This document shows, piece after piece, positions 22,574-30,638 of a DNA stretch of 64,000 bases; position 1 is the first letter of the stretch, and each line of letters begins with the position of its first letter. The stretch is from Pseudoflavonifractor sp. An184 (lineage in GTDB: Bacteria; Bacillota; Clostridia; Oscillospirales; Oscillospiraceae): positions 17,571 to 81,570 of the forward strand of contig NZ_NFKI01000007.1 in NCBI RefSeq assembly GCF_002160305.1, in the 5' to 3' direction. The notes beneath the pieces were generated by a model. The model searched no databases, had not been told where the DNA came from, and worked only from the letters and a program-made list of their open reading frames with translations. A program made the translations under genes and the position numbers.

Positions 22574-24565
22574 ATGAAAAGTAAGTCTGTGCGCGCAGCG
22601 GGGATCGTCCTCGCCGTGATCCTGGGTGTGGCGGCGCTGCTCTATTTGGGCGGCCTCATCAGCCAGCTCACCATTGGCTACCAGAAGTGGCTGGCCGATG
22701 GCGGCATGACCGGCAAGGCCACCATGGGCGCCATCTATTTCTCGCCCCTTGCGTGCTGGCGCAGCGCCATGACGGGGAGCGGCCTGAAATGCACCCTCTT
22801 CACGGCGGTGCTGGCAGGCGGCCTGTTCGCATTCGTCCGGCTCCAAAACCGATTTGGGAGCAACGACTACGACCCCCGCAATTTTACCCGCAGCAAGCGG
22901 GGCACCTACGGCACATCCGGCTGGATGAGCGAGAAGGAGATGCGCTCCGTGCTGGAGGTGGCCGGTCCGGAGCGTGCAAAGGGGATCATCCTGGGCAAGA
23001 CGGAGCGCGGCTCCGTCATCTGTCTGCCGGAGGACACCCGGCTCAATAAGCACATCGCTGTCTTCGGCGCCAGCGGCACCATGAAGTCCAGGGGCGTCAT
23101 CCGTCCTGCCCTGTTCCAGAGCATCCGGCGCGGCGAGTCGGTGGTGGTCGCAGATCCAAAGTCGGAGATGTTCGCCGACACGGCGGAGCTGTTCAAGAAG
23201 CACGGCTATAAGGTGCGGGTCTATAACCTCCTGCAGCCGGAGTTCAGCGACTCCTGGAACTGCATGTTCGACCTGGGCGGCGACACACTCATGGCCCAGA
23301 TCCTCACCGACGTGATCATCTCCAACACGAAGGGCGATGAGAAAGGCGACCACTTCTGGGACAACGGCGAGAGCAATCTGCTCAAGAGCCTGATCCTATA
23401 TGTGGACCTGGACAGCACCCGCACGCCGGAGGAGCGGAACCTGGCCGCCGTCTATCAGATGCTCACCCAGCACACGGAGAAGGAACTCACCATGCTCTTT
23501 GACCGGCTGCCCATCGGCCATCCGGCCAAGGGGCCGTACAGCCTGTTCAGCCAGGCCAGCGATACCGTACGCGCAGGCATCGTCCTGGGCCTTGGCACCA
23601 GACTCCAGGTGCTCCAGAGCGAGGCCGTGCGGCGGATCACCCGCAGCTCCGACATCGACCTGTCTGAGCCGGGCTGGAGCAAGTGCGCTTATTACATTAT
23701 CCTGGATGATCAGAACGCCTCCCTGGAGTTCCTGTCGGCCCTGTTCTTCGCCTTCCTGTTCATCAAGCTCGTGCGCTACGCCGACAGCACTCCGGAACAG
23801 CGCTGCAAGGTGCCGGTCAACATCATCCTGGACGAGATGAACAACATCGGCACCATCAAGGATTTCGGCAGACGGCTGTCCACCATCAGGTCGAGAGCGC
23901 TCCAGGTCATCATGTGTTCGCAAAGCCTTCCCCAGCTGCAAAACCGCTACCCCAATAACCTGTGGGCGGAGCTGCTGGGCAACGCCGACACCCAGATCAT
24001 GCTGGGCGCCACGGATGACGTGACCGCGGAGTACTTCAGCGCCCGCAGCGGGGACATGACGGTGGAGGTCAACTCCACCATGACCACACGGCAGAGCCTC
24101 GCCCTGGCGCAGGTCATCCCCCAGTACCGCTACACGGAGGGGATCGGCCGGCGGCGGGTGCTGACCCCGGACGAGGTGCTCCGGCTCCCCAACGATGAGC
24201 TGCTGATCATCCTGCGCGGCCAGAAGGTGCTCCGGGCCAAGAAGTTCGACTTCACCGAGCATCCCTATGCCAAAGAGTGCGAGCGCACCAGTATCCAGCG
24301 CTACCAAACCGACCCGGCGCCGGCTCAGCCGCCGGAGCCACCGGCTCAGTCCATGCCTGCTGAACCCGATATGGACAAACCGCCCGGACCGGCGCCTGCC
24401 GCCGCCGCAAAGCCGCCCGTTAAAGCGAAACCGCCACAGGCAAAGCCGAAGGCGCCCGTCCCCAAGACGCCGTCATCCGGCGGTCAGCCCTCGGAACTCC
24501 CCGCAAAGCCCGCCAAACGGCCCAAGACGCTCTACGAGAGCTCCCGGCCGCCGGCGGATTTTTAA
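22574..24565 (+). CDS. VirD4/TraG-type coupling protein
   Basis: I start at ATG 22574, after GGGAG; 664 residues. Two N-terminal membrane helices (about 8-30 and 68-85) are followed by the cytoplasmic ATPase: Walker A GASGTMKS (about 165-172), PKSEMF, and Walker B VNIILDEMNN (about 415-424), with SQSLPQL downstream, as in TraG/VirD4. It recruits the relaxase-DNA complex to the T4SS. The last 90 residues are Pro/Lys/Ala-rich and probably disordered (PPVKAKPPQAKPKAP). The variant Walker A with Met before Lys is normal for this family in Firmicutes. Confidence 0.92.
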   Translation: MKSKSVRAAGIVLAVILGVAALLYLGGLISQLTIGYQKWLADGGMTGKATMGAIYFSPLACWRSAMTGSGLKCTLFTAVLAGGLFAFVRLQNRFGSNDYDPRNFTRSKRGTYGTSGWMSEKEMRSVLEVAGPERAKGIILGKTERGSVICLPEDTRLNKHIAVFGASGTMKSRGVIRPALFQSIRRGESVVVADPKSEMFADTAELFKKHGYKVRVYNLLQPEFSDSWNCMFDLGGDTLMAQILTDVIISNTKGDEKGDHFWDNGESNLLKSLILYVDLDSTRTPEERNLAAVYQMLTQHTEKELTMLFDRLPIGHPAKGPYSLFSQASDTVRAGIVLGLGTRLQVLQSEAVRRITRSSDIDLSEPGWSKCAYYIILDDQNASLEFLSALFFAFLFIKLVRYADSTPEQRCKVPVNIILDEMNNIGTIKDFGRRLSTIRSRALQVIMCSQSLPQLQNRYPNNLWAELLGNADTQIMLGATDDVTAEYFSARSGDMTVEVNSTMTTRQSLALAQVIPQYRYTEGIGRRRVLTPDEVLRLPNDELLIILRGQKVLRAKKFDFTEHPYAKECERTSIQRYQTDPAPAQPPEPPAQSMPAEPDMDKPPGPAPAAAAKPPVKAKPPQAKPKAPVPKTPSSGGQPSELPAKPAKRPKTLYESSRPPADF

Positions 24566-24614
24566 TTGTCCGCCCCCATAACCCACATCATCAACCAAAG
24601 GAGGAACCCATACC

Positions 24615-26144
24615 ATGGCAAGAACCAAGAAAGAGATTGAGGAACAGGCTCCCGATGCGGAGCAGGAAACCACCGGGACTGAGTCTGATCCCGTCCCCCA
24701 GACTGAGCAGGATACGCCCCCCGGCGAGGTGGCCAATGCCGGTGTGACGGACCTGGAGCTGGCGGCTGCCAAGAGCTTGGATCCCGACGCGCCCCAGACC
24801 GACCTGGAATCGGGCGACGATCCCGATGGCCAGGCAGCTGCGCCCCAGACTGACCCGGAATGGGACCCGGATAGCCAGTCTGAGTCTGGCCAAGAAACCT
24901 TTTCATCCCAGACTGACATGGAATCCGCCGACTCGAATGCCGGTTCCCAGACTGACCTGGAACCGGCTGAAGAACCCGGCGATGGCCAGGCATTTGATCC
25001 CACGGCCGATCTCGGTTCCCAGACTGAGCCGGAAACAGAACCGGACGACAAAGCCTCGCCTCAGTCTGAAGGGGACGCTGCGGCTGAAGGGGACGCCGAG
25101 CCGCCTGCCCCGCCCCGGCGCCGGCGCACCTCCCGGAAGAAGGCGGCAGAGGTGCAGGAGGCGCAGGACGGGGGAGAGGATGTGCCCGCGGAGGAGGAGC
25201 AATCCGAATCCGGTCAGCCCCAGAAACTCCGCATGCCGGGCAGGCGCCGTCAGCGGGTGGTATCCATCGACGCTGAGCGGACGGTGGAGACGGATACGGA
25301 CCGGCTGCGCAACGACCTGCTGGACCTGGTGGAGTCCCTCAAGAGCAAGAAGATCCTCACCGGTGCGATCCAGGGCGTGGAGCGGCTGGCGGATAACCCG
25401 GAGATGTCCTATGCAGTCATCTACCACGGCGACTTCAAGGTCATCATCCCGGTGCTGGAGGCCATCGAGGAGCCGGAGGACTACCGCGGCCAGCCCAAGG
25501 GCGACGTGCTCCACTACCTGCTCAACAAGCGGCTGGGCGCGGAGGTGGATTACATCGTCAAGGGCATCGACCAGGAACACAACGTGGTGGCGGCCAGCCG
25601 GCTGGAGGCCATGGCGCTCAAGCGCAGGGAGTACTACTTCCGTACCGACCGGGACGGCAACTACCAGATCTATGAGGGCATCCGCGCCGAGGCACGGGTC
25701 ATCTCCGTCATCCGGGCGGGCATCTTTGTGGACCTGTTCGGCGCGGAGTGCTATATCCCCCTCCGGGAACTGTCCTACCAGCGCTGGGTGGACGCCGCGC
25801 AGCACTATCAGCCCGGCCAGCGCGTGCTGGTGCGGGTGCTGGAGGTGGACCGCAGCGACCGCGGCCGTCCAAGGGTGACCGCCTCGGTGAAGCAGGCAAT
25901 GGAGAACCCCTATGAGAAGGCGCTGAAGAAGTATGTGGTGGGCAACCGCTATGTGGGCACCGTCAGCATGGTCGATCTCAACGGTGTGTTCGTGTCCCTG
26001 GACGGCGGCATCGACTGCCTGTGTACCTATCCCAAGCGCGGCCGGCCGCCCCGAGGCGCCAGAGCGACGGTGCGGATCCTGGGCATCAACCACGAGAACA
26101 ACCGGATCTGGGGCGTCATCACCCACATGTCCACCACGCGCTGA
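24615..26144 (+). CDS. S1 RNA-binding domain protein with acidic repetitive N-terminus
   Basis: 509 residues. Residues 1-165 are acidic and disordered with repeats of the type (P/S)QT(D/E)xE. A basic patch RRRRTSRKK follows. The middle domain (about 215-340) ends in VVAASRLEAMALKRR, and two OB-fold S1 domains follow: RAEARVISVIRAGIFVDLFG (about 355) and VGTVSMVDLNGVFVSLDGG (about 445). This resembles ribosomal protein S1-like RNA binders and is known from Firmicute ICEs next to virD4. It may bind ICE mRNA or single-stranded DNA; the target is unknown. GGAGG lies 10 bases before the ATG. Confidence 0.8.
   Translation: MARTKKEIEEQAPDAEQETTGTESDPVPQTEQDTPPGEVANAGVTDLELAAAKSLDPDAPQTDLESGDDPDGQAAAPQTDPEWDPDSQSESGQETFSSQTDMESADSNAGSQTDLEPAEEPGDGQAFDPTADLGSQTEPETEPDDKASPQSEGDAAAEGDAEPPAPPRRRRTSRKKAAEVQEAQDGGEDVPAEEEQSESGQPQKLRMPGRRRQRVVSIDAERTVETDTDRLRNDLLDLVESLKSKKILTGAIQGVERLADNPEMSYAVIYHGDFKVIIPVLEAIEEPEDYRGQPKGDVLHYLLNKRLGAEVDYIVKGIDQEHNVVAASRLEAMALKRREYYFRTDRDGNYQIYEGIRAEARVISVIRAGIFVDLFGAECYIPLRELSYQRWVDAAQHYQPGQRVLVRVLEVDRSDRGRPRVTASVKQAMENPYEKALKKYVVGNRYVGTVSMVDLNGVFVSLDGGIDCLCTYPKRGRPPRGARATVRILGINHENNRIWGVITHMSTTR
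24697..25027 (+). repeat. six in-frame copies of CCCAGACTGA-type word
   Basis: CCCAGAC(T/C)GA occurs at 24697, 24793, 24844, 24907, 24946 and 25018. All spacings are multiples of three, so the copies code for the QT(D/E) repeats of the S1 protein. Identity of the codons suggests recent expansion rather than only selection on the protein. Confidence 0.7.
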
Positions 26145-26161
26145 GGGGAGGGGAGCGGACC

Positions 26162-26716
26162 ATGACGATCCAGAGACGGCTCCGGGTGACCCTCCTGACC
26201 GCCCTGTGCCTGGCCATGTGCCTTTGCACCACGGCCTTCGCGGATACGGACGGCACCGAGCCGAAGATCACCCAGCAGCCCGACCAGCTGGTCCTTCAGC
26301 TGGGCACGCGCTGGGCTGGCGTGGAGTTTGAGCTGCACACCGACGCCGGCGTCTTCCCGGCCCCCATCGTAGTGGACGAGACGGGTGTGCTGACCATGGA
26401 TCTGGGCGGCAGCACCACCTACACCCTCAGCTGCATCAACTCCACCGTCCCCATCCCTGACCCGCCCGCAGAGCAGGTCCCCGATACCCAGCAGCAGCCG
26501 GACAGCTCAGCCCAGCAGCCTTCCGGACAGGTACAGCAGCCGCAGGAGCAGGTCCCCGCCGGAGAGCCTGCCGGCGTCCCCATCGCTCCTATGGTGGTGT
26601 TTTTCATCGGCCTCGCCTGCGGGATCGGCGGCCTCGTGGCCCTCTACTTGGCCAAGCGGCGCCGCCAGCAGGCCGACTACGACGAGTGGGCGGAGGAGGA
26701 TGAGGAACAGTATTGA
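26162..26716 (+). CDS. small secreted membrane-anchored ICE protein
   Basis: Start ATG 26162 after GGGGAGGGGAG. 184 residues: signal peptide (LLTALCLAMCLCTTAFA), a short beta-rich extracellular domain (TQQPDQLVLQLGTRWAGVEF, GVLTMDLGGSTTYTL), a Pro/Gln linker of about 45 residues, one membrane helix (VVFFIGLACGIGGLVALYLA), and the cytoplasmic tail KRRRQQ ending in acidic residues. Outward-facing and last in the transfer operon, it could display a small domain through the wall. No family is recognised. Confidence 0.65.
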   Translation: MTIQRRLRVTLLTALCLAMCLCTTAFADTDGTEPKITQQPDQLVLQLGTRWAGVEFELHTDAGVFPAPIVVDETGVLTMDLGGSTTYTLSCINSTVPIPDPPAEQVPDTQQQPDSSAQQPSGQVQQPQEQVPAGEPAGVPIAPMVVFFIGLACGIGGLVALYLAKRRRQQADYDEWAEEDEEQY

Positions 26717-26730
26717 CCGGCAAAAACCGC

Positions 26731-26762
26731 CTCAGACTGAGATAAAATCTCCCAAACTGAGA
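26731..26762. repeat. two direct repeats upstream of the ncRNA promoter
   Basis: CTCAGACTGAGAT (26731-26743) and CCCAAACTGAGAT (26751-26763) repeat 20 bases apart, two helical turns, and lie 45-75 bases upstream of the -35 box at 26808. The spacing suggests an operator bound by a protein on one DNA face. The same word, CCCAGACTGAG, occurs in the S1 gene. Confidence 0.45.
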
Positions 26763-26807
26763 TGGGCAAAAAAGTGGCGGAAATCGCGCCAAAACTGCGT
26801 TTTTTCA

Positions 26808-26836
26808 TTGACTATTTGCCGGCATCCTGTTATAAT
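26808..26836 (+). promoter_or_regulatory. consensus sigma-70/SigA promoter
   Basis: TTGACT (26808-26813), a 17-base spacer, then TATAAT (26831-26836) with TG one base before it (extended -10). This is close to the ideal housekeeping promoter and is among the best in the window. Expected start of transcription is near 26843. Confidence 0.85.
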
Positions 26837-26842
26837 TTCATT

Positions 26843-27086
26843 GTAGCAAGATACTGCGCGCAGGCTCTCGATACGCCGGGGCGCCTTGGCGTCAGACCTG
26901 CCGGTGCAGGCGGGGAATCGTGACGGAGCCGCTGTCCCGCGGCCCCACAAAGCGCAGGTCTTGTTGATAAAATATGTGGCCGGAAGGCCGCTGAAATACA
27001 GTGCAGAGTCAATGGCTGGATGCGACACCAATACTCCAGCGCCTGGCTCTGCATTGTCTTTTTTCAGCGGGCTTCCGGCCTTTTTT
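26843..27086 (+). ncRNA. candidate structured noncoding RNA
   Basis: No convincing coding frame with a ribosome site begins between the promoter at 26808-26836 and the terminator. The transcript would fold into a closed domain: CAAGATACTGCGC (26847-26859) pairs with GCGCAGGTCTTG (26952-26963). Inside are three hairpins: ACGCC/GGCGT (26873-26892), CCTGC-CGGT-GCAGG (26897-26910) and GCCGC-TGTCCC-GCGGC (26928-26943). A long 3' arm follows: 26979-26996 with 27061-27080, inner stem 26998-27008 with 27047-27057, tip 27015-27020 with 27035-27040, ending in TTTTTT (27081-27086). Promoter, multibranch fold and terminator together make a roughly 245-nt RNA. I do not recognise it as tmRNA, 6S, SRP or RNase P. 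It could act by itself or as a leader for the next gene. Confidence 0.65.
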
Positions 27087-27162
27087 GTTTTTCAGCCGGC
27101 TGTGACAAAGCCGGTGCGAGTAGGAACTATGGAAGATCTCTTTCGGAAAGGTGGGATACAAG

Positions 27163-27627
27163 GTGAGCAAGAGATCAAGACGCAGCCGGACAGGGGTGCT
27201 GCCCGGCGCCGGACGCCTGCGCTGCCACTGCGGCAGCCCCGCGGTGCTTCGAAGCGCGGAGGGCCTTTGCAGGACGCACCGGCCGGGTGCGATGGCCTAT
27301 GTCTGCTCCCGGTACCCGGTATGCGATTCCTATGTGATGGCGCACCCGGGTACCTTGGAGCCCATGGGGAGCCTGGCCGGGCCGAAGCTGCGGCAGCTGC
27401 GCTATGCCGCGCATCAGGAGTTCAACAAACTGTATCAGTCCGGACTCATGAGCAAGCGGGACGCCTACCAGTGGCTGGCCATGACCGTACAGGCGCCCAT
27501 GGCCCACGCCCATATCGGGCATTTGGGCGAGTACTACTGCCAGGTGGTCATTGACGAGAGCCGGAAACTGCTCCAGGAGCGGCTGGAGCAGCAAAACAAA
27601 TTGAAAGAGGTAGCAGGAGGTGCATGA
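27163..27627 (+). CDS. DUF3268-like zinc-finger protein
   Basis: I prefer the GTG at 27163 (AAAGGTGGGA about 8 bases upstream) over the GTG at 27151. About 154 residues. CHCG near residue 23, YVCSRYPVCDSYV near 47-59 and a later Cys/His pair (HIGHLGEYYC) form a probable zinc site. The line PMGSLAGPKLRQLRYAAHQ followed by DAYQWLA matches the layout of DUF3268 proteins common on ICEs. The function of the family is unknown; small size and basic N-terminus suggest nucleic-acid binding. The sigma factor gene follows after one base. Confidence 0.75.
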   Translation: MSKRSRRSRTGVLPGAGRLRCHCGSPAVLRSAEGLCRTHRPGAMAYVCSRYPVCDSYVMAHPGTLEPMGSLAGPKLRQLRYAAHQEFNKLYQSGLMSKRDAYQWLAMTVQAPMAHAHIGHLGEYYCQVVIDESRKLLQERLEQQNKLKEVAGGA

Positions 27628-27628
27628 T

Positions 27629-28162
27629 ATGCTGTCGCCGCTTACGAAGGAGCAGCGGATGAAGGTAGAAGAGAACATGGGACTGGTGGGCAAGGTGATC
27701 CAGGACTGCGTCCATACCCTGGGCGCCGGGAGCATGTTCGACTACGACGACCTGTTCCAGATCGGCTGCCTGGGGCTTTGCAAGGCGGCCCAGACGGATA
27801 AACCGGGGCACACAGTGGCCTTTTCCACCTACGCCTACCGGCTCATCCGCAATGAAATCTATACCGAACTGGAGCGCGCCACCCGCCGGGGGCGGGAGGT
27901 CGCCACCGATCCTGCCGAGCTGCCCTGCACGGTGCTGGACGATGATACCCCGGAGCAGCGGGAAGCCTGCTCGGCGCTCCTGGTGCGCCTGGAGCGGGCG
28001 GAGGCCGGGGCCGCCGGCGTGACAGCCAAGGGGTTCCAGGCCATCCGGATGCTGATGGACGGGTACACCAACCGGGAGATCGGGGAGATGTTCGGCGTGC
28101 CGGCAAATCATGTAACGGCGTGGGTGTCCAGGGCCCGCAAGGCCCTCGGCGCTTCAGAGTGA
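27629..28162 (+). CDS. ICE-borne sigma-70 family factor
   Basis: Start ATG 27629, 8 bases after GGAGG at 27616-27620. About 177 residues with region 2 (MFDYDDLFQIGCLGLCKAA, FSTYAYRLIRNEI) and region 4 (GYTNREIGEMFGVPANHV, a helix-turn-helix, then SRARKAL), and no region 3. Short sigma factors of this kind are typical of Firmicute ICEs, where they may switch on transfer genes. Its targets are not evident, since the promoters seen nearby look housekeeping. It is coupled to the DUF3268-like gene. Confidence 0.85.
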   Translation: MLSPLTKEQRMKVEENMGLVGKVIQDCVHTLGAGSMFDYDDLFQIGCLGLCKAAQTDKPGHTVAFSTYAYRLIRNEIYTELERATRRGREVATDPAELPCTVLDDDTPEQREACSALLVRLERAEAGAAGVTAKGFQAIRMLMDGYTNREIGEMFGVPANHVTAWVSRARKALGASE

Positions 28163-28219
28163 TGGGCAGGTGAGAACTCCCTTTTTAAGGAAAGTAGTGA
28201 TTTCAAAGAAAATTGAAAA

Positions 28220-28240
28220 TTCCCGTCAAATTGACGGAAA
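28220..28240. repeat. near-perfect palindrome after the sigma gene
   Basis: CCGTCAA-A-TTGACGG (28223-28237) extends to 9 of 10 paired bases on each side. A second inverted repeat, CCGACAG (28243-28249) with CTGTCGG (28271-28277), flanks an AT-rich loop. They lie at the junction between GC-rich ICE DNA and the AT-rich ECF module and could be operator or junction sequences. No gene is present in 28163-28328. Confidence 0.5.
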
Positions 28241-28282
28241 TCCCGACAGCTTATTAAAATTTCTCTCTGTCTGTCGGCATAG

Positions 28283-28312
28283 AAAAAGGACAGTCGATTT
28301 TCTCGGCTGCCC
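28283..28312 (-). terminator. terminator of the ECF sigma/anti-sigma operon
   Basis: Read on the minus strand, GGGCAGCCGA, loop GAAAA, then TCGACTGTCC form a stem with two G-U pairs followed by TTTTT. It lies just past the stop of the anti-sigma gene. Confidence 0.65.
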
Positions 28313-28328
28313 TTGTGGGGAAACAAAG

Positions 28329-29093
28329 TTATTCTTCTGCGTTTGAATCAAGTGTTCCTGCACCGTCATCGGTATATAGGTCGGCAGGGATTGAACTAAC
28401 AGCAAGTTGTTCTTCTGGCGACAAGGAATTATACCATTCAAGCCATTCAAGAGTTTCTTCGGTCAAGTCAGATTTGCTAAATGACTGTCCATTAAATTCA
28501 ATGGTTCCATTAGAACCTATATCCCCAGAAATAGGGGTCAATGCCTTTAATAAATCTTCGCCTGTAACACCTAACTGAGCACCATCACTTGCAAATGGAA
28601 TGTGCAACAAATATTCTCCGTCTACTTCATAAACATAAATATAGATGCCAGAACCAATATCTTGTGTATTGCCCAAAAGGGAAAGGACTTCTTCTCTTGT
28701 CATAGCTGGCTCTAATTCTCTTATCTGTTCAGATGTTACTTGTGTCGGCACGTCAATCTGCTCTTCGTTACCTGGCAATAGGTTAAGGATTTCTTCGGTT
28801 AATGGACTACTTTCTCCAGCATCGATGGTTTTTACTGCTTCTTTTATTTCTTTGTGGGAGTAGTCGCCCAAATCTTCAACAGGAATACCGAGGGAATTCA
28901 GATAATCGACTGCCGCATTATATTGAATTGTATCAATAGCAAATGCGGTTAATGGTACCATCAAGCACAAACAAGCCGCAATAGCTCCCCACTTTACCCA
29001 GCCGGGCTTCTTTGCTTTGTAATATGCCCTTGCCTCGTTGATATGATTCTCATTGATGTCACCGAGGACTTCATACAGTTTTTCATTCGTCAT
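28329..29093 (-). CDS. membrane anti-sigma-like regulator of the ECF factor
   Basis: 254 residues. The cytoplasmic N-terminus (MTNEKLYEVLGDINENHI) is the usual opening of clostridial anti-sigma proteins paired with ECF factors. One membrane helix at about 33-53 (WGAIAACLCLMVPLTAFAI) is followed by an acidic extracellular domain with a possible small-residue regulatory repeat (AMTREEVLSLLGNTQDIGSG, like SmpA/OmlA-type folds). The ATG overlaps the sigma gene's stop (ATGA), the normal layout. Base composition is clearly more AT-rich than the flanking ICE genes, a sign of separate origin. The signal sensed is unknown. Confidence 0.75.
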   Translation of the reverse strand: MTNEKLYEVLGDINENHINEARAYYKAKKPGWVKWGAIAACLCLMVPLTAFAIDTIQYNAAVDYLNSLGIPVEDLGDYSHKEIKEAVKTIDAGESSPLTEEILNLLPGNEEQIDVPTQVTSEQIRELEPAMTREEVLSLLGNTQDIGSGIYIYVYEVDGEYLLHIPFASDGAQLGVTGEDLLKALTPISGDIGSNGTIEFNGQSFSKSDLTEETLEWLEWYNSLSPEEQLAVSSIPADLYTDDGAGTLDSNAEE

Positions 29094-29650
29094 AGTTCAA
29101 AGCCCCTTTCTAAAAGGTAGTTGTGTAGTTTTAGGCGGATGCGGTTAAGAGTCATTGATACAGCTCCATCATTCATATTGTGCCGGACGGCAATTTCTGA
29201 AATGCTGTCGGTGTACCAATATCGGCTGATAAAAATGCTTCTTTTCTTTGGTGATAGACGATCCAAAAATGTATCAATGGCTTTCGTGAGTTCCTTTTGG
29301 TCAAATGCCTGTTCCACATCATCCCTGCCAGATACCAAGTCAGAAAGTTCCTTCAGAACCGCAGGCATTTCTCCACCGCCCCGTTTGTCGGAGGTATTGT
29401 GTTTATACCTGTTAAACGACAGGTTTCTTGTAATTTTTCCAAGGAATGTGGACAGAATGCTTGGCCTGTGAGGCGGCATGGCGTTCCATGCGTTTAAGTA
29501 GGTGTCGTTGACACATTCTTCAGCATCCTCCTGATTGCCCAGTATGTTCATAGCGATCGAAGTGCAGTAGTTCCCGTACTTGTCAGCTGTGGCACGAATG
29601 GCCTGCTCGTCTCTATCCCAGTATAATTGGACGATCTGTGCATCATCCAT
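29090..29650 (-). CDS. ECF-type RNA polymerase sigma factor
   Basis: 186 residues with region 2 (NILGNQEDAEECVNDTYLNA, typical ECF) and region 4 (LSPKKRSIFISRYWYTDSIS with the helix-turn-helix SEIAVRHNMNDGAV). GAGGTGAAAACCG precedes the ATG on the minus strand. The upstream AT-rich DNA (29660-29730) contains TTGTGTATATAG, a possible autoregulated promoter, but I cannot match it to a known ECF consensus. The pair is inserted in reverse orientation between the ICE sigma gene and the XRE-like gene. It is likely a cargo stress-response switch. Confidence 0.85.
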   Translation of the reverse strand: MDDAQIVQLYWDRDEQAIRATADKYGNYCTSIAMNILGNQEDAEECVNDTYLNAWNAMPPHRPSILSTFLGKITRNLSFNRYKHNTSDKRGGGEMPAVLKELSDLVSGRDDVEQAFDQKELTKAIDTFLDRLSPKKRSIFISRYWYTDSISEIAVRHNMNDGAVSMTLNRIRLKLHNYLLERGFEL

Positions 29651-29907
29651 CGGTTTTCACCTCGCTTCCTTATTTGCCTTTTCACCTATATACACAACTT
29701 TTGAACTCGAATCTCACACATTTTTTTGAAAAAAATTTTCTCTTTAATCATACCATATTGTTATCACTGTAGTATATAGCAATAGGACCACCATCCAGTT
29801 CTGAATGATAGTCCTGCCTGCCCAAAGGGGATGCTTGCTGTTTGGTGAAACCGACGGAGTTTGGGCCATCACTACTTATCTTGAAAAGGGACGGTGAGAA
29901 ATGGGAA

Positions 29908-29936
29908 TTGCTTTTCCGGCCGGAACCACCTATAAT
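29908..29936 (+). promoter_or_regulatory. promoter of the XRE-like regulator
   Basis: TTGCTT (29908-29913), 17-base spacer, TATAAT (29931-29936). The expected start near 29943 leaves a leader of about 28 bases before the ATG at 29971. Confidence 0.75.
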
Positions 29937-29970
29937 GGCACTTAGATTTTGTGTTTGTGAGGTTTCGGCC

Positions 29971-30495
29971 ATGGGGAGAGCATCCACGAGAGAGAATAAG
30001 AACATCTATCAGACCACCCGGGAGGCCATGCACCTGACCCGGGAGGCCGCCGGCGAGCTGCTGGAGTCCATTCCGCCCGAGCGCATCGAGAAGATCGAGA
30101 ACGAGCGGTCCCTGCCCCACCCGGACGAGGTGCTGACCATGGCGGAGAAGTACAAGCAGCCGGGCCTTTGCAACTACTACTGCGCCAATCAGTGCCCCAT
30201 CGGGCAGGAGTATGTGCCGGAGGTGAAGATCAAGGACCTCTCCCAGATCGTCCTGGAAATGCTGGCCTCCCTCAACTCCATGAACCGGCGCAAGGACCGG
30301 CTGATTGAGATCACCGCCGACGGCGTCATCAGCGACGACGAGCTGGAGGACTTCATCCGCATCCGGGAGGAGCTGGAGCGCATCTCCATCGCGGTCGAGA
30401 CGCTGCAGCTGTGGTCGGAGCGGATGCTGGCCACCGGCGCCATTGATGCTGAACGGTATGAGGAATATGAGCGCCGGCGTGCGGAGCGGGATTGA
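29971..30495 (+). CDS. XRE-like helix-turn-helix regulator with Cys-rich segment
   Basis: ATG 29971 follows GAGGT and lies directly downstream of a good promoter. 174 residues. Residues about 10-65 (TTREAMHLTREAAGELLESI, RIEKIENERSLPHPDEVL) are an XRE-type helix-turn-helix. A short Cys segment, GLCNYYCANQCPIG, could bind metal. The C-terminal half is helical (ELEDFIRIREELERISIAVE) and probably dimerises. Such proteins recur in gut Clostridia mobile elements; I infer a repressor of the element's own genes. Confidence 0.7.
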   Translation: MGRASTRENKNIYQTTREAMHLTREAAGELLESIPPERIEKIENERSLPHPDEVLTMAEKYKQPGLCNYYCANQCPIGQEYVPEVKIKDLSQIVLEMLASLNSMNRRKDRLIEITADGVISDDELEDFIRIREELERISIAVETLQLWSERMLATGAIDAERYEEYERRRAERD

Positions 30496-30638
30496 ACCGG
30501 GTATTTTGCCGCGGCAGTGGAAATAGAGGGGCCTAATTTGCCAAACCGATGCTGGAAGCCGCTGGTGCGGGATGGTAGAATACGGGTAAGCAGAGAGAGC
30601 AGATGCTCCTGTGAAGTTTGCGCAGCGAGGTGACGGCG

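Noticed and set aside
24697..25027. Iterons of a replication origin in the S1 gene
   Set aside because: All spacings are multiples of three and the words encode a protein repeat; there is no AT-rich unwinding region or DnaA box nearby.
26886..27554. 222-codon frame crossing the ncRNA and the DUF3268-like gene
   Set aside because: No ribosome site, it runs through a strong terminator and across the confirmed zinc-protein frame.
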